This document shows positions 1-5,111 of a stretch of 6,222 nucleotides of DNA, piece by piece (within the stretch, counting starts at the first letter, position 1; every line of letters starts with the position of its first letter). The notes under the pieces are model-generated. The model ran no database searches, was not told the origin of the DNA, and saw nothing but the letters and a program-made list of their open reading frames with translations. The stretch is from Thalassospiraceae bacterium. Its GTDB lineage: Bacteria > Pseudomonadota > Alphaproteobacteria > Rhodospirillales > Magnetovibrionaceae. The translations under genes and the position numbers were made by a program. The stretch covers positions 1-6,222 of the forward strand of contig DAOVVL010000132.1 in NCBI GenBank assembly GCA_030637205.1, written 5' to 3'.

Positions 1-669
1 GACAAAAAAGAAGACGGATGGAACGGGTTCAACGTATTGCAAACCGCCGCGTCGCGGGTCGGCGGGCTGGAAATCGGTTTCGTTCCCGATACCGATGGGT
101 GCGATACCATTTCCATCATGGAAGGCTGTGAAAGCGGCGACATCGAAGTGCTCTATCTGTTGGGTGCCGATGAAATTGATGCCAACCGTTTGGGCAAAGC
201 CTTTGTGATTTATCAGGGCCACCATGGCGACAATGGCGCGCATCGCGCCGATGTAATTTTGCCGGGCGCCGCGTACACGGAAAAGAACGCGACGTTTGTG
301 AACACCGAAGGCCGTGTTCAGCAAACCCGTCTGGCGACCTTCCCGCCGGGTGAAGCGAAAGAAGACTGGGCGATCTTGCGCCGCCTTGCCGATTTCCTGA
401 ACAAGAAGCTGCCATACGAAAGCCTCTCAGACGTTCGTGAACGCATGGCTGAAATCAATGACCTGTTTGAAACGATTGATCAGATTATACCTGCCAAGTG
501 GAGCAAGTTTGGCGGCAGCGGCGGCGATGTGAATTCCGACTGGCCGCTCAGAAGCCATGTTCGCAATTTCTATATGACCGATCCGATCTCACGCAGCTCA
601 GAAACCATGGCGCGCTGCCTTGCTGAAATTTCCGGCGGCAAGGATGAGAGGACAGGCACCGATGGTTGA
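1..669 (+). CDS. nuoG: NADH-quinone oxidoreductase subunit G, C-terminal part (5' end outside window)
   Basis: This is the last 222 residues of the large iron-sulfur subunit of complex I, which passes electrons through its N-terminal Fe-S clusters in the peripheral arm. The frame is open from base 1 and ends at TGA 667-669. The part seen belongs to the molybdopterin-oxidoreductase-like domain, which in complex I is structural and has lost the cofactor. Recognisable blocks, numbered within the fragment, are WNGFNVLQTAASRVGGLEIGF (about 7-27), LYLLGADEID (51-60), YQGHHGDNGAHRADVILPGA (71-90), YTEKNATFVNTEGRVQQTR (92-110), FPPGEAKEDWAILR (114-127) and the tail motif FYMTDPISRSSETMARC (190-206). 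The Fe-S ligand cysteines lie upstream of the window and cannot be checked. Alphaproteobacterial NuoG is usually near 690 residues, so about one third is visible. The gene overlaps nuoH by 8 bases, suggesting translational coupling. The internal ATG/TTG codons near the left edge are not starts, because conserved NuoG sequence continues up to base 1. Confidence 0.96.
   Translation, partial: DKKEDGWNGFNVLQTAASRVGGLEIGFVPDTDGCDTISIMEGCESGDIEVLYLLGADEIDANRLGKAFVIYQGHHGDNGAHRADVILPGAAYTEKNATFVNTEGRVQQTRLATFPPGEAKEDWAILRRLADFLNKKLPYESLSDVRERMAEINDLFETIDQIIPAKWSKFGGSGGDVNSDWPLRSHVRNFYMTDPISRSSETMARCLAEISGGKDERTGTDG
646..652 (+). promoter_or_regulatory. Ribosome binding site of nuoH
   Basis: GAGAGGA lies 9 bases before the ATG at 662, inside the end of nuoG. 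It supports 662 as the nuoH start over the in-frame ATG at 644, which overlaps this element and would leave it inside the coding sequence, and over the TTG at 620. Confidence 0.7.
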
Positions 670-1693
670 TCTGTTGCTTGATATCTGGAACTACTTCTGG
701 CCGATCATCTGGATCGTCATCAAGATTTTGGTGATCGTGGTGCCGTTGCTGGTGGCCGTGGCTTATGTAACGTACGCCGAACGCAAGGTGATCGGTTCCA
801 TGCAACTGCGCCGGGGCCCCAACGTGGTTGGCCCGCTGGGCCTTTTGCAACCGCTGGCCGATGGCGCGAAGCTGTTTTTGAAAGAAACCATCATTCCGTC
901 AGGCGCCAACTGGGTGGTGTTCCTGCTCGCCCCGATGATTACGTTTTTCCTGTCACTGGTGGCGTGGGCGGTGATCCCGTTTGGCGAAGGTCTGGTGCTG
1001 GCCGATATCAATGTCGGAATTCTGTACCTGTTTGCGATTTCCAGCTTAGGCGTTTACGGCATCATGATGGCGGGGTGGGCGTCTAATTCCAAGTACGCGT
1101 TCCTGGGCGCCATGCGCTCGGCGGCACAAATGGTCAGTTACGAAGTGTCCATGGGATTTGTCATCATTACCGTGCTGCTGGTCGTTGGCTCGTTGAATTT
1201 GACCGATGTGGTCATGGCGCAAAAAGATGTGTGGTTTGTGATCCCGTTGTTGCCGATGGCGGTGATCTTCTTTATCTCGACGCTGGCCGAAACCAACCGC
1301 CATCCGTTTGATCTGCCCGAAGCCGAGGCCGAACTGGTTACGGGTTATAACGTTGAATATTCGGCGATGACGTTCGCGCTGTTCTTCCTTGGCGAATACG
1401 CCAACATGATCTTGATGTGTGGCATGACCACGATCCTGTTTTTGGGTGGCTGGTTGCCGCCGTTTGACATCGCGCCGTTTAACTGGTTGCCCGGTCCGGT
1501 ATGGTTCTCGCTTAAAATTGCCGGCCTGCTGTTCATCTTTATCTGGATCAGGGCCTCGTTCCCGCGTTATCGCTACGATCAACTGATGCGCCTTGGCTGG
1601 AAAGTGTTCCTGCCCATCTCGCTGGCCGCCGTGGTTGTGGTATCGGGCTTTTTGGTAGCGTTCGATATGCTACCCAACAAGGGGGTGGGCTAA
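662..1693 (+). CDS. nuoH: NADH-quinone oxidoreductase subunit H (membrane, quinone-chamber subunit)
   Basis: NuoH (ND1 family) anchors the peripheral arm to the membrane and forms most of the quinone-binding chamber and the start of the proton pathway. From ATG 662 the product is 343 residues, the usual family length, with about eight hydrophobic membrane segments. Visible signatures are YAERKVIGSMQLRRGPN (38-54, with the E40-R41-K42 triad) running on to the GPLGLLQPLADGAKLFLKE block (57-75), MRSAAQMVSYEVSMG (151-165, E161), the acidic cytoplasmic loop AETNRHPFDLPEAEAELVTG (209-228) followed by YNVEYS, FFLGEYANM (241-249), and IRASFPRYRYDQLMRLGWK (296-314). These loops contact quinone and NuoB/NuoD/NuoI in solved structures. 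The start at 662 is preferred because of the GAGAGGA site and because it begins directly with the MVDLL-type amphipathic N-terminus; a start at 644 would add only MRGQAP. The gene begins within nuoG and is followed by nuoI after 3 bases. No key residue is missing. Confidence 0.97.
   Translation: MVDLLLDIWNYFWPIIWIVIKILVIVVPLLVAVAYVTYAERKVIGSMQLRRGPNVVGPLGLLQPLADGAKLFLKETIIPSGANWVVFLLAPMITFFLSLVAWAVIPFGEGLVLADINVGILYLFAISSLGVYGIMMAGWASNSKYAFLGAMRSAAQMVSYEVSMGFVIITVLLVVGSLNLTDVVMAQKDVWFVIPLLPMAVIFFISTLAETNRHPFDLPEAEAELVTGYNVEYSAMTFALFFLGEYANMILMCGMTTILFLGGWLPPFDIAPFNWLPGPVWFSLKIAGLLFIFIWIRASFPRYRYDQLMRLGWKVFLPISLAAVVVVSGFLVAFDMLPNKGVG
1679..1685 (+). promoter_or_regulatory. Ribosome binding site of nuoI
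   Basis: AAGGGGG sits in the last codons of nuoH, 11 bases before the nuoI ATG. It is G-rich and a little distant, but is the only plausible site. A GTGGG stretch just downstream (1686-1689 and nearby) may also contribute. Confidence 0.5.
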
Positions 1694-1696
1694 GCC

Positions 1697-2185
1697 ATGA
1701 GCTTTATTGAACGCACCATCCGCACCGTCCTTTTGGTCGAACTTATGCAAGGCATGTGGCTGACGTTTCGCTACATGTTCCGTCCCAAAGTGACGCTCAA
1801 TTATCCGTACGAAAAGGGCTATCTCAGCCCGCGCTTTCGCGCCGAACACGCGCTGCGCCGTTACGAAGGCGGCGAGGAACGCTGCATTTCATGCAAGCTG
1901 TGCGAAGCCATTTGCCCGGCCCAGGCCATCACCATCGAAGGCATGGCCCGCGAAGACGGATCACGGCGCACACTGCGCTACGACATCGACATGACAAAGT
2001 GCATCTACTGCGGCTATTGCGAAGAAGCCTGCCCGGTGGACGCCATTGTCGAAGGACCGAATTTTGAATTTGCCACCGAAAGCCGTGAAGAACTGATGTA
2101 CGACAAGATGAAACTTCTCGATAACGGCTCGCGCTGGGAAGTCGAACTGGCATTGCGCCTTAATCAGGATAAAAAGTACCGCTAA
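1697..2185 (+). CDS. nuoI: NADH-quinone oxidoreductase subunit I (two 4Fe-4S ferredoxin-type subunit)
   Basis: NuoI (TYKY/Nqo9 family) carries clusters N6a and N6b, which hand electrons towards N2 in NuoB and then to quinone. The 162-residue product matches the alphaproteobacterial and mitochondrial size. An N-terminal amphipathic stretch (about 1-28, with WLTFRYMFRPKVTLNYPYEKG at 21-41) lies along the membrane surface over NuoH. Two complete CxxCxxCxxxCP motifs follow: C63-C66-C69-C73 (CISCKLCEAICP) and C102-C105-C108-C112 (CIYCGYCEEACP). The typical crossover pairing binds each cluster with three cysteines of one motif and the last of the other. The C-terminal half contains the conserved VDAIVEGPNFEFATESREELMYDK block (114-137). 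The start ATG is 3 bases after the nuoH stop, so the two are probably translated together. All eight ligands are present and the gene looks fully functional. Confidence 0.98.
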   Translation: MSFIERTIRTVLLVELMQGMWLTFRYMFRPKVTLNYPYEKGYLSPRFRAEHALRRYEGGEERCISCKLCEAICPAQAITIEGMAREDGSRRTLRYDIDMTKCIYCGYCEEACPVDAIVEGPNFEFATESREELMYDKMKLLDNGSRWEVELALRLNQDKKYR

Positions 2186-2190
2186 GGGGG
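2184..2190 (+). promoter_or_regulatory. Probable ribosome binding site of nuoJ
   Basis: AAGGGGG begins within the nuoI stop codon and lies 13 bases before the nuoJ ATG. That spacing is longer than usual, but no better purine-rich element exists in the 18-base spacer, which otherwise holds only CGGCAATACAGGC. Confidence 0.45.
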
Positions 2191-2203
2191 CGGCAATACA
2201 GGC

Positions 2204-2809
2204 ATGATCGAAGCCTTGGTATTTTATATGTTTGCGCTGACCGCAATTGCGTCGGGGGTGATGGTAGTTGTATCCAGAAACCCGGTGCATTCGGTGCTGT
2301 TTCTGATCGTTGCGTTCTTTAACGCGGCGGGATTGTTCGTGCTGTTGGGCGCCGAATTCCTGGCCATGATTTTGGTCGTGGTTTACGTCGGCGCGGTCGC
2401 GGTGTTGTTCCTGTTCGTGGTCATGATGCTGGATGTCAATCAGGTTGAACTGCGTCAGGGCTTTTTGCAGTACCTGCCCATTGGCGGTGTCATCGGCGGC
2501 ATCCTGACGTTCGAGTTGTTGTTCATCGTCGGCGCGTGGCAATTCCAGCCAGATGTTTCAGCCGCAATTGCCGCTGCCGCACCACCGCCCGATCAGGTCA
2601 CCAATACACAGGCGCTGGGCAGCCTGATTTACACGCGCTTTGCGTATCTGTTCCAGGCGGCGGGCGCGATATTGCTGGTCGCCATGATTGGCGCCATTGC
2701 GCTGACGCACCGCAAGCGCCCCGGCGTCAAGAAACAGAAAATCGCAGACCAGATCGCGCGCGAAGATTCCATCGAGCTTAAAAAAGTCGAAACCGGGAGG
2801 GGCATCTGA
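2204..2809 (+). CDS. nuoJ: NADH-quinone oxidoreductase subunit J (membrane subunit)
   Basis: NuoJ (ND6 family) is a small membrane subunit between NuoH and NuoK that takes part in coupling quinone reduction to proton movement. The product is 201 residues with five predicted hydrophobic segments. The family signature is clear: SRNPVHSVLFLIVAFFNAAGLFVLLGAEFLAM (24-55), then VVVYVGAVAVLFLFVVMML (58-76). The latter is the third helix, which in solved structures changes between an alpha and a pi-bulge form; Y61 matches the tyrosine near that bulge. Residues 111-135 form a loop rich in alanine and proline (AAIAAAAPPPD), and after the last helix (about 150-168) comes a charged tail, HRKRPGVKKQKIADQIARED onwards, probably cytoplasmic. 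Both loop and tail are variable in the family. The stop overlaps the nuoK start by one base (TGATG). The start is supported by family alignment more than by the weak ribosome site. Confidence 0.96.
   Translation: MIEALVFYMFALTAIASGVMVVVSRNPVHSVLFLIVAFFNAAGLFVLLGAEFLAMILVVVYVGAVAVLFLFVVMMLDVNQVELRQGFLQYLPIGGVIGGILTFELLFIVGAWQFQPDVSAAIAAAAPPPDQVTNTQALGSLIYTRFAYLFQAAGAILLVAMIGAIALTHRKRPGVKKQKIADQIAREDSIELKKVETGRGI
2795..2802 (+). promoter_or_regulatory. Ribosome binding site of nuoK
   Basis: GGGAGGGG lies 6 bases before the nuoK ATG, in the end of nuoJ. It is the strongest Shine-Dalgarno-like element in the window. With the TGATG stop/start overlap it indicates coupled translation of nuoJ and nuoK. 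Confidence 0.7.
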
Positions 2810-3120
2810 TGTTTACAATCGGACTTGGCCACTACCTGAGCGTCGCGGCAATTTTGTTCGCCACCGGTATTTTCGGCATCTTCCTCAATCGCAAGAACGT
2901 GATTGTCATTTTGATGTCTGTGGAACTGATGCTGCTGGCCGTCAACATCAACATGGTGGCGTTTTCAGCGCACCTTGGCGATTTGATGGGGCAGGTATTC
3001 TCGCTGTTTATTTTGACCGTTGCCGCTGCTGAAGCGGCCATCGGGCTGGCCATTTTGGTGGCGTTCTTCCGCGCACGCGGATCGATCGCCGTCGAAGACA
3101 TCAATTCGATGAAGGGGTAG
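2809..3120 (+). CDS. nuoK: NADH-quinone oxidoreductase subunit K (membrane subunit)
   Basis: NuoK (ND4L family) is a three-helix membrane subunit that carries glutamates of the central proton axis of complex I. The product is 103 residues, the standard size. Helix 1 spans about 8-26 (LSVAAILFATGIFGIFL), helix 2 about 31-52 (VIVILMSVELMLLAVNINMV) and helix 3 about 62-88 (QVFSLFILTVAAAEAAIGLAILVAF). The two functional glutamates are E39 in helix 2 and E75 in helix 3, equivalent to E36 and E72 of the Escherichia coli protein. The C-terminus RARGSIAVEDINSMKG ends in the usual short tail. The start is fixed by the overlap with nuoJ and a strong ribosome site. nuoL follows after 11 bases. Confidence 0.98.
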   Translation: MFTIGLGHYLSVAAILFATGIFGIFLNRKNVIVILMSVELMLLAVNINMVAFSAHLGDLMGQVFSLFILTVAAAEAAIGLAILVAFFRARGSIAVEDINSMKG

Positions 3121-3123
3121 GGG
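3112..3123 (+). promoter_or_regulatory. Probable ribosome binding region of nuoL
   Basis: The stretch AAGGGGTAGGGG spans the nuoK stop codon and ends 8 bases before the nuoL ATG. The TAGGGG part has acceptable spacing. The AAAGAG touching the ATG (3126-3131) is too close to be used. Confidence 0.5.
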
Positions 3124-3131
3124 CTAAAGAG

Positions 3132-5105
3132 ATGATCGAAGCCATCGTATTTCTGCCCCTTGTGGGCTTTGCCCTGGTAGGCCTTCTGGCCTTCGTTGAC
3201 CCCGGCACTGATACGCCTGAGGCCAAGGCAAAAAAACACAAGATCGATTTTGCATCGCAGTGGATTACATCGGGTTCATTGCTGCTTTCCATGGTGCTGT
3301 CGTGGGTGGTGTTCAACGACGTGGCGCTGGAAGGCAATGCCTACACCGTCCAGCTGATGACGTGGATACAGTCGGGCGATCTGGAACTGAACTGGGCGTT
3401 CAAGGTCGATACCCTGACCGCCGTCATGCTGGTAGTGGTGACCACGGTGTCGGCCATGGTGCATGTGTATTCCATCGGCTATATGCATCACGACCCGGAC
3501 GTGCCGCGTTTTATGGCTTACCTCAGCCTGTTCACCTTTGCCATGTTGATGCTGGTAACGGCTGACAACCTGGTGCAGTTGTTCTTCGGTTGGGAAGGCG
3601 TGGGGCTGGCATCGTACCTGTTGATCGGGTTCTGGTATACCAAACCCAGTGCCAATGCCGCCGCCATCAAGGCTTTTGTGGTCAACCGCGTCGGCGACTT
3701 TGGTTTCGTGCTGGGCATATTGGCCTGCTACGTTATTTTCGATACCGTCAATCTGGACCAGATATTCGCCCGCGCCGGTGAAATGACACAGGTCAACATT
3801 TCCATATTCTCTGGCGAGTTCCATGCCATCACGGTGATTTGTCTGTTGCTGTTTATCGGCGCCATGGGCAAGTCCGCACAGTTGGGCCTGCACACGTGGC
3901 TGCCCGACGCCATGGAAGGCCCGACACCTGTTTCCGCATTGATCCACGCCGCCACCATGGTCACAGCCGGCATCTTCATGGTGGTGCGCATGTCGCCGCT
4001 GTTTGAATATTCGGATCTGGCGTTGCAAGTGGTGGCGATCGTTGGTGCCAGTACCGCCATATTCGCGGCCACCGTGGCCTGTACCCAGTTCGATATCAAA
4101 CGCGTGATTGCGTATTCCACCTGTTCGCAGCTGGGTTACATGTTTTTCGCCATCGGCGTTTCGGCTTACAACGCCGCCATCTTCCACCTGATGACCCATG
4201 CGTTTTTCAAGGCGCTGCTGTTCTTAGGCGCGGGTTCGGTGATCCACGCCATGTCCGATGAACAGGACATGCGCAAGATGGGCGGCATCTGGAAATCCAT
4301 CCCGGTCACCTACACCTTGATGTGGATCGGATCGCTGGCACTTGTCGGCATTTGGCCGTTTGCCGGGTTCTATTCAAAAGACATCGTGCTGGAAGCCGCA
4401 TGGGCCGCGCACACTTTGGTCGGTGATTATGCCTTCTGGTTGGGCATTACGGCCGCGTTCCTGACCGCGTTCTATTCATGGCGGCTGATCATCATGTCGT
4501 TCCACGGCAGCCCGCGCGCAGATGAAACCGTGATGGCGCACGTTCACGAAAGCCCCAAGATTATGATCGCGCCCTTGTTTGTGCTGGCGTTCGGCGCATG
4601 TTTTGCAGGGCTGGTCGGTTACGGCTGGTTTGTCGGCGACGGGGCCGGGGTGTTCTGGGCTAATTCGATCCTGATCCTGCCTGAACATACCGCAATGGTC
4701 GATGCGCACCATGTGCCCATGTGGGTCAAGTACCTGCCGTTGGTCGTAGGCGTGGCGGGGATCACGCTGGCGTACGTGATGTACATGTTCGCGCCCAACC
4801 TGCCGCAAATGGTGGTCAACGCCATACGCCCGGTTCACAAGTTCGTTTTCAACAAGTGGTACTTTGACGAACTGTATGATGCGATGTTCGTTCGCCCAGC
4901 CTTCATGGCGGGCAAGGGCTTCTGGAAAACCGGTGACGGCGCCATCATTGATGGCATGGGTCCCGACGGTGTTGCGTCAACGGCGGATGATACCGCCCGG
5001 CGTGTAGCCGCACTTCAATCTGGATATCTGTATCACTACGCATTTTCGATGTTGATCGGCGTGGTGTTGATGGTTTCCTGGTATTTGTTTACGCACGCGG
5101 GGTAA
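3132..5105 (+). CDS. nuoL: NADH-quinone oxidoreductase subunit L (antiporter-like proton pump subunit)
   Basis: NuoL (ND5 family, Mrp antiporter-like) is the distal proton-pumping subunit of the membrane arm. The product has 657 residues, longer than the 613 of Escherichia coli and normal for alphaproteobacteria. The N-terminal ND5-type domain contains LNWAFKVDTLTAVMLVVVTTVSAMVHVYSIGYM (86-118). The proton-translocating core runs from about 125 to 420. Key residues are E155 in FFGWEGVGLASYLLIGFW, K247 in MGKSAQ, H254 and H272 in the motif HTWLPDAMEGPTPVSALIHAA, the HLMTHAFFKALLFLGAGS block (352-369), and K416 in FAGFYSKD, equivalent to K399 of the Escherichia coli protein. After about 440 comes the C-terminal extension with the long lateral helix that runs along NuoM and NuoN. 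It includes NKWYFDELYDAMFVRP (574-589), and the last membrane helix is near 634-653. About sixteen membrane segments are expected. The gene is intact. An A7 run near codons 33-35 and the nuoL/nuoM junction are discussed under findings. Confidence 0.98.
   Translation: MIEAIVFLPLVGFALVGLLAFVDPGTDTPEAKAKKHKIDFASQWITSGSLLLSMVLSWVVFNDVALEGNAYTVQLMTWIQSGDLELNWAFKVDTLTAVMLVVVTTVSAMVHVYSIGYMHHDPDVPRFMAYLSLFTFAMLMLVTADNLVQLFFGWEGVGLASYLLIGFWYTKPSANAAAIKAFVVNRVGDFGFVLGILACYVIFDTVNLDQIFARAGEMTQVNISIFSGEFHAITVICLLLFIGAMGKSAQLGLHTWLPDAMEGPTPVSALIHAATMVTAGIFMVVRMSPLFEYSDLALQVVAIVGASTAIFAATVACTQFDIKRVIAYSTCSQLGYMFFAIGVSAYNAAIFHLMTHAFFKALLFLGAGSVIHAMSDEQDMRKMGGIWKSIPVTYTLMWIGSLALVGIWPFAGFYSKDIVLEAAWAAHTLVGDYAFWLGITAAFLTAFYSWRLIIMSFHGSPRADETVMAHVHESPKIMIAPLFVLAFGACFAGLVGYGWFVGDGAGVFWANSILILPEHTAMVDAHHVPMWVKYLPLVVGVAGITLAYVMYMFAPNLPQMVVNAIRPVHKFVFNKWYFDELYDAMFVRPAFMAGKGFWKTGDGAIIDGMGPDGVASTADDTARRVAALQSGYLYHYAFSMLIGVVLMVSWYLFTHAG
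5097..5102 (+). promoter_or_regulatory. Weak ribosome binding site of nuoM
   Basis: GCGGGG at the end of nuoL is 9 bases before the ATG at 5112. It is a weak match, so initiation of nuoM probably depends on ribosomes arriving from nuoL, whose stop is only 6 bases upstream. Confidence 0.35.
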
Positions 5106-5111
5106 TGGTGA

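Noticed and set aside
1046..1582. A 178-codon - strand frame inside nuoH, and a 193-codon one at 1961-2542 across nuoI/nuoJ.
   Set aside because: Both are antisense shadows of nuo genes with low-complexity His/Gln/Arg-rich products and no conserved motif; neither has a credible ribosome site context.
2186..2203. Possible terminator or promoter in the largest spacer (nuoI-nuoJ).
   Set aside because: The 18 bases contain no inverted repeat followed by a T-run and are too short for a -35/-10 pair; the spacer holds only a G-rich ribosome site.
3260..3565. A + strand frame of 101 codons overlapping nuoL, as a separate gene.
   Set aside because: It is out of frame with an intact nuoL, begins at a GTG without a ribosome site, and its Arg/Gly/His-rich product has no family likeness. 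It is mentioned only as the -1 frame after the A7 run.
3276..4199. A 307-codon open frame on the - strand inside nuoL.
   Set aside because: It lies wholly antisense to a well-conserved gene, its product is rich in His, Gln and Gly without any recognisable domain, and it is explained by the lack of stops opposite the codon bias of nuoL.
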